From: JBBTIS01 sp038059855
Lineage (GTDB): Bacteria > Elusimicrobiota > Elusimicrobia > JACQPE01
Reading direction: 5' to 3'
NCBI GenBank assembly: GCA_964357255.1
Contig: CAYHKQ010000022.1
Span: 1 to 30,289, forward strand
Length of the DNA: 30,289 bases
In this document: positions 6,992-16,118 of the stretch, piece by piece
Position numbering within the stretch: position 1 is the stretch's first letter
Layout: every line of letters begins with the position of its first letter
Position numbers and translations under genes: made by a program
The notes under the pieces: model-generated
What the model saw: only the letters and a program-made list of their open reading frames with translations
What the model was told of the DNA's origin: nothing
The model's database searches: none

Positions 6992-8365
6992 ATGCTACCG
7001 CATCAAAAATTGGCGATTCATATGGTGGGGGTCGGGGGCTCGGGAATGAGCGGGTTGGCCCTGCTGTTGAAGAGCATGGGCTTCGTGGTCACGGGATCGG
7101 ACGCGAAGGAAACCGCTGTGACCCAGGGGCTCCGGCAAAAAGGAATTTCTACGGCTATTGGTCATGACCGTAAGAATCTGCCGCGCCTAGCGCGACTCGT
7201 GGTTTATTCCTCGGCCGTGCCCCTGGCGATAAATCCGGAAATTTTGGAGGCCCGGCGCCGGGGTCTGGCCGTGTTGCGCCGGGGTAGCGTTTTGGCTCAG
7301 GTCTCGCGGCTGAAGCGCTCGATCACAGTTGCGGGAACTCACGGCAAGACCACGACGTCCTCCATGATCGGTTTGATTATGGAGGACGCGGGCCTAGAGC
7401 CCACCGTGATCGTGGGAGGGGAAATACGAAATCTTCGCTCTAACGCCATTTTCGGCCAAGGCCGGTTTTTTGTCATGGAAACGGATGAGTCGGACGGCAG
7501 TTTTTTGGAAACCAGCCCATGGATCGGCGTGGTCACGAACGTGGACAACGATCATTTAGACCACTATGGCTCTATGGCCCGACTTGAGGCGGCGTTTCGG
7601 GAACATTTGAATAAGATTCCTTTTTACGGATGGGCCGTGCTTTGTCAGGATGACCCGGTGTTGATGAATCGGGTGGCCAAGGGTTTAACCTCCTCGGTTT
7701 GCACCTATGGCTTGGGCCGGGGCGCGTTCTGCCGAGGCACGCATCTTGCCAAAGGGCCGAAGGGGTATTCCTTTGATGCGGAGTGGGAGGGTCGTTGCGT
7801 GGCGCGATTGGCCTTGTCCGTGCCGGGCCTGCACAATGTCAGGAACGCTTTGGCGGCGGCCGCCGCGAGCCATTTGGCCGGCGCGTCCTGGCCCGCGATT
7901 GCCAAGGGTTTAGCCCAATTCAAGGGCATCCGGCGCCGTCTTGAGGTGGTGGGCCGCCAGGGCGGCGTTTTGATTCTTGATGACTATGGGCATCATCCGA
8001 CGGAGATTGCCGCCACGCTCCAGGCGGTGCGAGAGTTTTATCGCTTCAAGAGGCTTTTGGTTTGTTTTCAGCCGCATCGCTACTCGCGCACCAAGCAACT
8101 TGCGCGCCATTTCGCAAAGGTTTTTCGTGGCGTGGATTTCGTCTGGGTTTGCCCGATTTACGCGGCCAGCGAGCGGCCCATCGTGGGAGTTTCCGAGGAT
8201 TTAGTGCTCGCCCCATTGCGTCGCTCCGGCGTGCCGTGCGCCAAATTTCCAGGCCGCGCCCTCGAGCTTCGCCGGGAGCTTCGCGCCGGCGATTGCTTCA
8301 TTACGATCGGCGCCGGCGATGTCTGGAAAATCGGGGAAGACCTCGCCCGTCGCCTGGGTAGTTAA
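6992..8365 (+). CDS. murC: UDP-N-acetylmuramate--L-alanine ligase
   Basis: A Mur ligase of about 457 residues that adds L-alanine to UDP-MurNAc in the cytoplasm using ATP. The three-domain layout is clear: the nucleotide-sugar motif GVGGSGMSGLA, the ATP loop AGTHGKTTTSSM, ETDESDGSF, VVTNVDNDHLDHYGSM, HNVRNALAAAA and the C-terminal DDYGHHPTEIAATL and FQPHRYSRT, the last two specific to MurC. The frame is open to a TTG at 6956 behind a GGGGAAGG tract. The ATG at 6992 (MLPHQKLAIHMVGVGG) fits the family length better, but the start is uncertain. It opens the dcw block, 12 bp before murB. Confidence 0.96.
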   Translation: MLPHQKLAIHMVGVGGSGMSGLALLLKSMGFVVTGSDAKETAVTQGLRQKGISTAIGHDRKNLPRLARLVVYSSAVPLAINPEILEARRRGLAVLRRGSVLAQVSRLKRSITVAGTHGKTTTSSMIGLIMEDAGLEPTVIVGGEIRNLRSNAIFGQGRFFVMETDESDGSFLETSPWIGVVTNVDNDHLDHYGSMARLEAAFREHLNKIPFYGWAVLCQDDPVLMNRVAKGLTSSVCTYGLGRGAFCRGTHLAKGPKGYSFDAEWEGRCVARLALSVPGLHNVRNALAAAAASHLAGASWPAIAKGLAQFKGIRRRLEVVGRQGGVLILDDYGHHPTEIAATLQAVREFYRFKRLLVCFQPHRYSRTKQLARHFAKVFRGVDFVWVCPIYAASERPIVGVSEDLVLAPLRRSGVPCAKFPGRALELRRELRAGDCFITIGAGDVWKIGEDLARRLGS

Positions 8366-8377
8366 ATCAATTTTTCC

Positions 8378-9295
8378 ATGAGTCATTTTTTTGAAGTTTT
8401 GCTTAAATTTTTTGGCGATCGCGTTAAAACCGATTTTCCTTTAGCGCCCTTGACCACGTTCGGCATTGGCGGGCCGGCGGATTATTTTGTTTCCATTGGG
8501 AATGAGGAAGAATTGGATTTTGCGGTCTCGGCGGCGCGCCGGGCGGGGACGCCGGTTACGGCGCTGGGATTCGGCTCCAATGTTTTGATTTCAGACCTTG
8601 GCGCGCGGGGATTGGTTTTTGTTTTAGACGGCGATTTCAAAAAAATGTTTTTTGAGCCCGGAGGATGCCTTAAGGCCGGGGCCGGGGCGCGGTTGCCAAA
8701 ATTCGTCACCTTCGCGGCTGAACAGGGCAGGACCGGCATGGAGCCTTTGGCCGGCGTGCCCGGGACGGTGGGCGGCGGTATTTTTATGAACGCGGGAACG
8801 CGCGAAGGGGAAATTAAGGATCATTTAAAGTCCGTCCGAGTTTACTCTCTTCAGGAAGGAAAATTTCAGGATTTGTCAAGTTCCGCCATTGAGTTTGGGT
8901 ATCGCCGTAGTTCTTTGCAAAAAGGCGGCCACATCATCGTCTCGGCAATTTTTGATTTTCCTATTGCAAATGATAAAAAAGAGGCGCTTGATAGAATTAA
9001 GCGACTTATGGAGCGCCGCAAAGCCACGCAACCGATCGACACCAAAAACGTCGGCTCCATTTTCAAAAATCCGCCGGGTGATTTCGCGGCGCGGTTGATC
9101 GAGCAGGCGGGATTAAAGGGCGAGCGCAGGGGGGGCGCCGTGGTTTCGCCCATTCATGCCAATTTTATCGTCAATGCGGGAGGAGCCAAGGCTGAGGACG
9201 TGCTGGCCTTGGCTGAAAAAATTAAAGCCGTTGTCTTGGAAAAATTCGGGGTTTCTTTAGAGCCGGAGTTTCGATGCTTGGGGGAATTTCAATGA
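8378..9295 (+). CDS. murB: UDP-N-acetylenolpyruvoylglucosamine reductase
   Basis: A 305-residue FAD enzyme that reduces UDP-GlcNAc-enolpyruvate to UDP-MurNAc with NADPH. Conserved stretches: PLTTFGIGGPADYF, LGFGSNVLISDLGARG (FAD binding), EPLAGVPGTVGGGIFMNAGT, IEFGYRRSSLQ with the active-site arginine, and NVGSIFKNP, in which the serine is the proton donor. The C-terminal glutamate in LEPEFRCLGEF completes the catalytic set. The length and the GSIFKNP form indicate a type II MurB. Its TGA overlaps the ATG of ftsQ (ATGA), so the two are translationally coupled. Confidence 0.96.
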   Translation: MSHFFEVLLKFFGDRVKTDFPLAPLTTFGIGGPADYFVSIGNEEELDFAVSAARRAGTPVTALGFGSNVLISDLGARGLVFVLDGDFKKMFFEPGGCLKAGAGARLPKFVTFAAEQGRTGMEPLAGVPGTVGGGIFMNAGTREGEIKDHLKSVRVYSLQEGKFQDLSSSAIEFGYRRSSLQKGGHIIVSAIFDFPIANDKKEALDRIKRLMERRKATQPIDTKNVGSIFKNPPGDFAARLIEQAGLKGERRGGAVVSPIHANFIVNAGGAKAEDVLALAEKIKAVVLEKFGVSLEPEFRCLGEFQ

Positions 9296-10068
9296 GCCGA
9301 AGGCGGCGGTCGTGGCGGTCCGTGGGACGGTTTAGGTTTTTGAAATGGCCCTTGTTTTTTGGCGTGGCGGCCCTGGCGGCGGGGCTAAGCGCGCATCGGT
9401 TCGGCGGTCCGGGGGTTTTGCCGGTCAAAAGTATTTATCTTGACAGCGCGACAACGTCCGGATCGTTCGGCCCAGCCTTGGCTCAAATCGTTCAAGAAAC
9501 GCAACGATTTTGGCAGGGAAAAAATCGTTTGATTTTAGCTTTAAAAGCGCGCCGTTTAATTAGGGAAATCAGCGCCGGCCATCCTTATATTAAAGAAATT
9601 CATTTTCATTGGGCCGGCCTTTTGTTGGAAGGCAGGGCCAGAATGGGCTTGACCCTGCGCGTCCCTCTTGCCCGCGCGAAAGAGGGCGGTCGCGATCTCT
9701 GCCTTGACGATGAGGGCGTCGCTTTTGCTTGTCCCAAAGATTCGAATGCCGGGGAATTGCCGGTCTTGGGCAAGAGCTTGGATCGTGAGGCTAGAGCGGC
9801 GGCATTGGGTTCTTTGCCGGCCGTTCAAAAACTGGTTGGCGATATCGTTGTTATCGAGGCGCTCGGCCGCTTGGGATTGGTTTTTCAAAATCAAGACGGA
9901 CAGCGGTTCGAGTTTTTAATTTCCGACTTGGTCGATCCCGGACGTTTGTCCCGGGCGTTGGCCGGAATTGGGGCGGCGCTCGATGATCTGGCGCAAAGGC
10001 AGGAAAAATTTAGATATATTGATGCCATGTTGGCGCAAGAAGGGAGGGTCATTGTCGGGAAAGTCTAG
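9292..10068 (+). CDS. ftsQ: FtsQ/DivIB-like division protein
   Basis: A 258-residue protein with a short, very basic cytoplasmic tail (MSRRRRSWRSVGRFR), one membrane segment (LKWPLFFGVAALAAGL, about residues 21-36) and a periplasmic region. The part around KNRLILALKARRLIREISAGHPYIKEIHFHW resembles a POTRA domain. Sequence similarity to model FtsQ is faint, so the call rests on topology, size and position between murB and ftsA, where ftsQ always sits. FtsQ bridges FtsA/FtsZ-stage and late divisome proteins. The ATG at 9292 overlaps the murB stop and is preferred to an upstream in-frame ATG at 9274. Confidence 0.8.
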   Translation: MSRRRRSWRSVGRFRFLKWPLFFGVAALAAGLSAHRFGGPGVLPVKSIYLDSATTSGSFGPALAQIVQETQRFWQGKNRLILALKARRLIREISAGHPYIKEIHFHWAGLLLEGRARMGLTLRVPLARAKEGGRDLCLDDEGVAFACPKDSNAGELPVLGKSLDREARAAALGSLPAVQKLVGDIVVIEALGRLGLVFQNQDGQRFEFLISDLVDPGRLSRALAGIGAALDDLAQRQEKFRYIDAMLAQEGRVIVGKV

Positions 10069-11344
10069 AACCATCTGCGCTCTTGATATCGGAAGCACGA
10101 AGGTTGCCGCGGTGCTGGCAGTTCAGGAGTCTGCCGGAGCGAAGCTTAACGTCGCGGCGGCCTCCGAGGCGATCTGCCGAGGGCTTCGCGGCGGAGTGGT
10201 CGTCAACATTCCGGAAACGGTCCGTTCCATCGCTCAAGCGATTGAGTTGTGCGAGGACAGGGTTCAGGGCGGCGAGTTTGAAGCCGTGGAGGAAGTCCTG
10301 ATTGCGCTCAGGGGCAGTCATATTCAAAGTTTTAACAATAAAGGCGCGCTCAACATCGCGCGCACCGACAAGGAGATTACGACGTCGGATGTCGGCAACG
10401 TCCTCGACATCGCCCAGGCGGTCCCTATGTCGCAGGACCGCGAGGTGCTTCATGTGATACCCCAGGATTTTTGGGTGGACCGGCAAAAGGGCGTTCCCAA
10501 TCCAGTTGGAATGGAAGGGTCTCTCTTGGAGGCGGACGTCCACATCCTAACCGCCACGTCCTCGCATGTCAGCAACGTGGTTAAGGCCGTCGCTCAGGCG
10601 GGGTTCCGGGTGAGCCGCACCGTGTACGGACTTTTCGCCTTGGGCGAGGTGGCCGTGACCCAGGAGGAGAAGGAGCAGGGTTGCCTTTTGATGGACTTGG
10701 GCGCTCAGACCCTGGGGCTCGGCGTCTATTCCGAGGGCACGCTACGGCATTCCAAAGAAATGCCCATGGCCGGGGCGGATTTGATTACCCGCGATTTGGC
10801 TTACGCCCTGCGCACCTCGCTTGCAAGCGCCGAGCGGATTAAGCATGAGCAGGGGGCGTGCTTGACCAGCCTGATCAGTTCGGATGACGACGTGGAATAT
10901 CAGGGCATTGACGGCCGCGAAATCCGAAGGGTTAAGCCTAGAACTATCATTGAGATCGTTCAACCGCGCGTGGAGGAGATTTTTGCCTTGGTCGCCAAGG
11001 AGCTCGAGGCTTCGGGCTGGCTCGAGGTGATTGTGCCGGGCGGAGTGATTCTCGCCGGAGGCGGATCTCAGATGCGCGGAATTGTCGAGGCCAGCATGGA
11101 ATTATTGGGAGTTCCTTCGCGCTTGGGACTGCCGCAACTTGACGCGGTCATGGCGCCGAATGAAATTTTGGGCAACCCGGCTTACGCTACGGCGTTAAGC
11201 TTGTTGCGTTTTGTCCACCATCCTCCGCTTTGGGTTGAGAAAATTAACGGCAAGGGGCGACTGGGCTTTGATTTTGGCCGCGGGCGCTCGAAAAATGGTT
11301 TGACCCGAAAATTACAACATTTCCTTGAGGAACTTTTTTCGTGA
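10052..11344 (+). CDS. ftsA: Cell division protein FtsA
   Basis: An actin-like ATPase of about 430 residues that anchors FtsZ filaments to the membrane. ATP-site motifs: ICALDIGSTKVAAVL (phosphate 1), LLMDLGAQTLGLGVY (phosphate 2) and IVPGGVILAGGGSQMRGI (adenosine). The SHI(Q) 1C subdomain includes IALRGSHIQSFNNKGAL. The frame can be extended upstream through ftsQ, but a TTG at 10052, preceded by GGGAGGG at 10042-10048, gives the normal N terminus (MSGKSRTICALDIG). It overlaps ftsQ by 17 bp. The C-terminal LTRKLQHFLEELFS is a plausible amphipathic membrane-targeting helix. Confidence 0.95.
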   Translation: MSGKSRTICALDIGSTKVAAVLAVQESAGAKLNVAAASEAICRGLRGGVVVNIPETVRSIAQAIELCEDRVQGGEFEAVEEVLIALRGSHIQSFNNKGALNIARTDKEITTSDVGNVLDIAQAVPMSQDREVLHVIPQDFWVDRQKGVPNPVGMEGSLLEADVHILTATSSHVSNVVKAVAQAGFRVSRTVYGLFALGEVAVTQEEKEQGCLLMDLGAQTLGLGVYSEGTLRHSKEMPMAGADLITRDLAYALRTSLASAERIKHEQGACLTSLISSDDDVEYQGIDGREIRRVKPRTIIEIVQPRVEEIFALVAKELEASGWLEVIVPGGVILAGGGSQMRGIVEASMELLGVPSRLGLPQLDAVMAPNEILGNPAYATALSLLRFVHHPPLWVEKINGKGRLGFDFGRGRSKNGLTRKLQHFLEELFS

Positions 11345-11347
11345 AGA

Positions 11348-12580
11348 ATGGTTCAAAGTATTAATTTTATGAGCCAAGTCCGCATCAAGCTTACCGAAGA
11401 ATTTAAAGAACAGCCGGCAGTTATCAAGGTCATCGGCGTGGGCGGGGCCGGGGGCAATGCCGTCAACCGAATGGTGGAGGCCGGCATCCGGCACGTGGAA
11501 TTTATCGCGGCCAATACGGACGCGCAGGATCTTCGTCGTAGCAAGGCGCATGTTAAAATTCAAATCGGCGAAAAAATAAGCAAGGGCCTGGGAGTGGGCG
11601 GCAATCCGAGCCAGGGCAGGAAAGCCGCCGAAGAATCTCTCGATACCCTGCGCGAGGTCTTGACCGGGGCTGATATGGTTTTTATCACGGCCGGCATGGG
11701 CGGGGGAACCGGCACTGGCGCCGCGCCGTTGGCCGCTAAACTCGCCAAAGAACTCGGCGCCCTGACCGTGGGAGTCGTGTCCAGGCCTTTTGAATACGAG
11801 GGCCGGGTCAGAGATCAGCAGGCCGAGGCGGGCATTGGCGAGATGAGAAAGACCGTGGACACCCTGCTCATTATTCCCAACGAACAACTTTTTAACGTGA
11901 TTGACGAAAAAACGACGACGGATCAGGCCTTCCATATCGCCGATGATGTGCTCCGGCAGGCGGTTCAAGCCATTACCGACGTTATCACCACCGCGGGGGA
12001 AATTAATGTGGATTTTGCCGACGTGCGTTCGATTATTACGAACGCCGGAGAGGCTTTAATGGGCATTGGTCGCGCCGAGGGCCCCAATCGGGCGATCGAG
12101 GCCGCCAAGCAGGCCATTAATTCACCCATGCTCGAAAACGTGGTCATTGACGGCGCTCGCGGCGTTTTAGTCAACATCACGGGCAGCCGGAGCGTTCGTT
12201 TTATGGAAATTAAGGAGGCCATGCGTTTTATCCATGCGGCGGTCAGCCCCGAAGCGCATGTTTTTTTCGGCCAAGCCTTTGAGGAAGGCCTGGAGGATCA
12301 TATTAAGGTAACAGTCATCGCAACGGGGTTTCCTTCGCGCACCAGCCGGTTTCCCACGTTGGCCAGGACACAATTTCAAACCAAAAAGAGCCCTCTCGCG
12401 GCCGAGGAGCTGATCGGGCGCGTTTTGCCGTTTCAAGGCAAAACCGCAAACGCCCGCGCGGTCGGCACGCCTGATGGAATTGCGTTGCAACGTCTTGGCG
12501 CTTCGGATAACCCCCAGGCCCTTGAGGAATTGTTGCGAAAGCCCGCTTATTTACGTTCGACAGGCCGCAGGCTTAAATAA
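11348..12580 (+). CDS. ftsZ: Cell division GTPase FtsZ
   Basis: A 410-residue tubulin homologue that polymerises into the Z ring. GTP-binding motifs are complete: VIGVGGAGGNAVNRM, AANTDAQDLR, the tubulin signature GGGTGTGAAPL, RPFEYEGRVR, and the T7 catalytic loop NVDFADVRSII. The C terminus EELLRKPAYLRSTGRRLK matches the conserved tail (PAYLR) that binds FtsA. An earlier in-frame MSQVRIKL at 11369 is an alternative start, but ATG 11348 follows a GAGGAA tract at the end of ftsA. The gap to ftsA is 3 bp and to the pilT-like gene 12 bp. Confidence 0.98.
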   Translation: MVQSINFMSQVRIKLTEEFKEQPAVIKVIGVGGAGGNAVNRMVEAGIRHVEFIAANTDAQDLRRSKAHVKIQIGEKISKGLGVGGNPSQGRKAAEESLDTLREVLTGADMVFITAGMGGGTGTGAAPLAAKLAKELGALTVGVVSRPFEYEGRVRDQQAEAGIGEMRKTVDTLLIIPNEQLFNVIDEKTTTDQAFHIADDVLRQAVQAITDVITTAGEINVDFADVRSIITNAGEALMGIGRAEGPNRAIEAAKQAINSPMLENVVIDGARGVLVNITGSRSVRFMEIKEAMRFIHAAVSPEAHVFFGQAFEEGLEDHIKVTVIATGFPSRTSRFPTLARTQFQTKKSPLAAEELIGRVLPFQGKTANARAVGTPDGIALQRLGASDNPQALEELLRKPAYLRSTGRRLK

Positions 12581-12592
12581 CCAGGCACAGCC

Positions 12593-13656
<1,064 letters not shown>

Positions 13657-13663
<7 letters not shown>

Positions 13664-13802
13664 CGACAATGCCGGTCACTTAAGCCATATTTTTCGTCAC
13701 ACCGGCGAAAGCCGGTGTCCAGATTCCGACGGAGAATGGATTCCGGCTTCCGCCGGAATGAAGCGATCTCTATCTTAAGTGACCGGCATCGGGGTTAACG
13801 AA
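13657..13802. mobile_element. MITE-like element 1, with terminal inverted repeats and REP-type hairpins
   Basis: Perfect 16-bp inverted ends, ATGCCGGTCACTTAAG (13669-13684) and its complement (13774-13789), enclose two GC-rich hairpins. ACACCGGC/GCCGGTGT with a GAAA loop is at 13699-13718; ATTCCGGC/GCCGGAAT is at 13740-13759. The outer sequence is duplicated: CGGGTTAACGA before the left end and CGGGGTTAACGA after the right end, as expected of a target-site duplication. No protein is encoded, so any movement would need a transposase in trans. The element separates pilT from pgk. Confidence 0.6.
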
Positions 13803-13829
13803 TACAGCGGCAAAGGCGGGAATAGAGCG

Positions 13830-15053
13830 ATGGATTTGATGAAACTTGACGTCAAGGGGAAACGCGTTCTCTTGAGAGTGGATTACAATGTCGCCTTAAT
13901 GGACGGCAAGGTGGCCGAGCCAAAAAGAATCGAGGCCACGATTCCAACGCTTCGGTGGCTTTTGGAGCGCGGGGCGAAGGTTATTATTCTTTCTCATTTA
14001 GGCCGACCCAAGGGATGGGATCAGTCGTTGTCATTAAAGCCGGTTCTTGAAACCTTCAGGGAGATTTCGGCCAGGGAGCGTTTGGCGCTCAAGAGCGTCG
14101 GCTTATGGGATCGGCCTTACCCTTGCAGGGAGCTTGAAGAACGCGTCGGCGCGCTTGGCCAAAGCGAGGTGTTATTTTTGGACAATCTCCGGTTTCATCC
14201 CGGCGAGGAGAAAAACGACCTCGAGTTTGCCCGTGGACTCGCCCGGCTGGGAGATTTTTTTGTTCAGGAGGCTTTTGGGGCCGCGCACCGGGCTCATGCC
14301 TCAACGGACGCGTTGCCCGGGCTTTTGCCTTCGGCTTTTGGATTTCTGGTCAAGCGGGAATTGTCCGTATTGGGCAGGCTTTTGGACAAGCCGGCCCATC
14401 CCTTTGTCGTTTTACTTGGAGGCTTTAAGGTGTCGGACAAAATCGGCGCCATCGAGAATCTTTTGCTCAGGGGGGTGGATAAGATTTTAGTGGGCGGGGC
14501 CCTGGCTTATACATTTTTGAAAGCCAATGGTTCGAATGTCGGGAAGTCGCCGGTCCAAGCGGATTGGGTGGAGCGCGTGCGCGAGTTAATGAGCCGGCCG
14601 AAGAACGCCGGCAAAATTTTACTGTGCAGGGATCATGCGATCGTTCGCGATATCAAAAAGCCCGGCGAGGCCAGGGTAACGCCGGACGCGAACATTGAAA
14701 ATGATTGGATGGGCGCGGACGTGGGCCCAAAAACCCTGACGTTGTTCGGCGGAGTTTTAGGCCAAGCAAAAACGATTTTTTGGAATGGGCCGGTGGGCGT
14801 GATGGAGGTTGCTCCGTTTGACAAGGGCAGTTCCGAACTGGCCCGCGCTATCGCCGGCGCCACTCAAGCGGGCGCCTTGAGCGTTCTTGGCGGGGGGGAT
14901 ACGATTTATGCCGTCAGCCGCGCAGGGCTTGACGAATCGGCGTATACGCATATCTCCACCGGGGGCGGCGCGACCCTGGAGTTTTTGGAAGGCAAGGAAT
15001 TGCCCGGGATTAAAGCCGTGGAGCGGCGCGGGCCTTTTTCAGCGTTAGTATAA
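13830..15053 (+). CDS. pgk: Phosphoglycerate kinase
   Basis: A 407-residue glycolytic kinase that transfers phosphate between 1,3-bisphosphoglycerate and ADP. Conserved segments: KRVLLRVDYNVAL, LSHLGRPKG, FLDNLRFHPGEEKND, FVQEAFGAAHRAHAST, LLGGFKVSDKIGAI, IFWNGPVGVMEVAPFDKGSSELA and SVLGGGDTIYAV. Some invariant-looking spots differ slightly from the common form (FVQEAFG for FVNDAFG, GGFKVSDK for GGAKVSDK), but the nucleotide- and substrate-binding residues remain. A GTG at 13779 lies inside the MITE-like element's end and would add 17 residues; the ATG at 13830 gives the family N terminus. No gap or tpiA gene is adjacent. Confidence 0.97.
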   Translation: MDLMKLDVKGKRVLLRVDYNVALMDGKVAEPKRIEATIPTLRWLLERGAKVIILSHLGRPKGWDQSLSLKPVLETFREISARERLALKSVGLWDRPYPCRELEERVGALGQSEVLFLDNLRFHPGEEKNDLEFARGLARLGDFFVQEAFGAAHRAHASTDALPGLLPSAFGFLVKRELSVLGRLLDKPAHPFVVLLGGFKVSDKIGAIENLLLRGVDKILVGGALAYTFLKANGSNVGKSPVQADWVERVRELMSRPKNAGKILLCRDHAIVRDIKKPGEARVTPDANIENDWMGADVGPKTLTLFGGVLGQAKTIFWNGPVGVMEVAPFDKGSSELARAIAGATQAGALSVLGGGDTIYAVSRAGLDESAYTHISTGGGATLEFLEGKELPGIKAVERRGPFSALV

Positions 15054-15085
15054 TCCGTTAGTTTTAGAAATAATCTCTAGGAGGG
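15049..15085 (+). promoter_or_regulatory. TATAAT box and strong RBS before the Trp-rich gene
   Basis: A perfect -10 consensus TATAAT (15049-15054) overlaps the pgk stop codon, though no good -35 is visible. AGGAGGG at 15079-15085 lies 8 bp before the ATG at 15094, one of the best ribosome-binding sites in the window. This suggests that the downstream gene can be expressed strongly, perhaps independently of pgk. Confidence 0.35.
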
Positions 15086-15093
15086 ATTGACTT

Positions 15094-15618
15094 ATGGAAT
15101 GGAAAAATCGAAGCGCGTATCTTTTGCTCAAAACACATCCTAATCAGGCGGAAAAAACCTGGAAAGCCTTTCAAAATTGGCGCCAGGCCATCGGCGCCTG
15201 GGTTGTGACGGGAAAGTGGGATATTATGGCTTGGGTGGATGCAAACTCGTGGAATGAAGTCTATGAGCTTGTTGCCGCCTTGCGCCGTAATCACGGGGTC
15301 ACGGCTACCTCTTCCCACTGGGTGCATGAGGGCTGGAAAAATGCAGGCTGGTGGTGGGACTGGCAGGCCGGGGCTTGGGTTTTATGGCGGGACAGTTCGC
15401 TCAATGGACACGGCAAGAAAACCCTTCAATGGAAATGGGCCGCGTCCTCAGCCTCCATCCCGGGAGACTGGGATTGGGTGACCTGGGTGGGCGGCAAGGA
15501 TTGGGGGCAGGTTTGGAGCAATGTTCTCGAATTTCAAAAAGCCGGATGGGAAACCGAGACATTGGTTCCCGTTCGATCCTGGTGGAACAAAAAGTGGTCT
15601 AAGGAGTGGTGGGGATAG
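15094..15618 (+). CDS. Tryptophan-rich protein with duplicated Lrp/AsnC-type (RAM) domain
   Basis: A 174-residue soluble protein with 28 tryptophans (16%), a composition I do not recognise from any named family. Residues 7-76 read as a complete RAM domain (beta-alpha-beta-beta-alpha-beta): AYLLLKTHPNQAEKTWKAF, then GAWVVTGKWDIMAWVDANSW, then the helix NEVYELVAALRR and NHGVTATSSHWVH. The VVTG-x-x-D-I-M-x-W-V core matches the VTGeyDiia.V pattern of Lrp/AsnC effector domains. The second half repeats it less completely (ASIPGDWDWVTWVGGKDWGQVW). There is no DNA-binding domain, signal peptide or membrane segment. Clusters such as GWWWDW and WWNKKWSKEWWG stand out. It overlaps the next gene, so both are probably made together. 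Function unknown. Confidence 0.75.
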   Translation: MEWKNRSAYLLLKTHPNQAEKTWKAFQNWRQAIGAWVVTGKWDIMAWVDANSWNEVYELVAALRRNHGVTATSSHWVHEGWKNAGWWWDWQAGAWVLWRDSSLNGHGKKTLQWKWAASSASIPGDWDWVTWVGGKDWGQVWSNVLEFQKAGWETETLVPVRSWWNKKWSKEWWG

Positions 15619-16118
15619 ACGAGCGCTCGCCGCTTTACGTATTTACCGAGGAGGGATTTAAATCTCAAGATGAGATTGAGCAAGCCGCGGTCGAGGCGGG
15701 CCGCCGCTTGGCCACCCCGACCTTGGGAAGCCCGTGGTTTTGCCTTTCTCTTGTGGGGGCTTTGCTTGCCTGGTTTTTTGATACCACCGGAACCTTTGAG
15801 TTGGCTGAGCGCTATTTGGAACGGCGCCAACAGTATTTAGCCGTTGAGCCGTACCGGATGTGGGCTCAAAATCATCCTTTAAGCTATGACGAGGTGGCGT
15901 CCAATCCATCCGGTTATACGGGCAAATCCGTAAGTTGGATCATTACCGCGGGCGTTGGCGGGGATTTTTATTTTGGCTCGGATATTGACAAGAAGGTGGC
16001 CTGGACCGATGTTCGTGCGTTAAGCGGCCTTCAGACGGATCGGCCGTTTAAGATTCTTGCCCGTATCGAGGGGTCCGACATGGATTTTCCCTTGTTGATG
16101 TTTCTTGGGGAGTTGTAA
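15606..16118 (+). CDS. Unknown single-pass membrane protein
   Basis: A 170-residue protein, not recognised. It starts at GTG 15606 (or the adjacent GTG 15609) inside the last codons of the Trp-rich gene, where the Trp-Trp-Gly codons supply the start region; translation is probably coupled. Residues 1-40 are charged and cytoplasmic (EEGFKSQDEIEQAAVEAGRR). One membrane segment follows (PWFCLSLVGALLAWFF, about 43-58), then an outside domain of about 110 residues. Its second half (SNPSGYTGKSVSWIITAGVGGDFYFG through FKILARIEGSDMDFPLLMFLGEL) alternates strands in a way that suggests a small beta-barrel, possibly an OB-like fold. Its partner genes point to a paired function with the Trp-rich protein. 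Confidence 0.65.
   Translation: MVGIDERSPLYVFTEEGFKSQDEIEQAAVEAGRRLATPTLGSPWFCLSLVGALLAWFFDTTGTFELAERYLERRQQYLAVEPYRMWAQNHPLSYDEVASNPSGYTGKSVSWIITAGVGGDFYFGSDIDKKVAWTDVRALSGLQTDRPFKILARIEGSDMDFPLLMFLGEL

Noticed and set aside
9274..9291. Upstream ATG for ftsQ
   Set aside because: It lies deep in murB; the ATGA overlap at 9292 is the more usual arrangement.
9968..10051. Upstream extension of ftsA
   Set aside because: These codons overlap ftsQ out of frame and add a tail not found in FtsA; TTG 10052 with GGGAGGG fits better.
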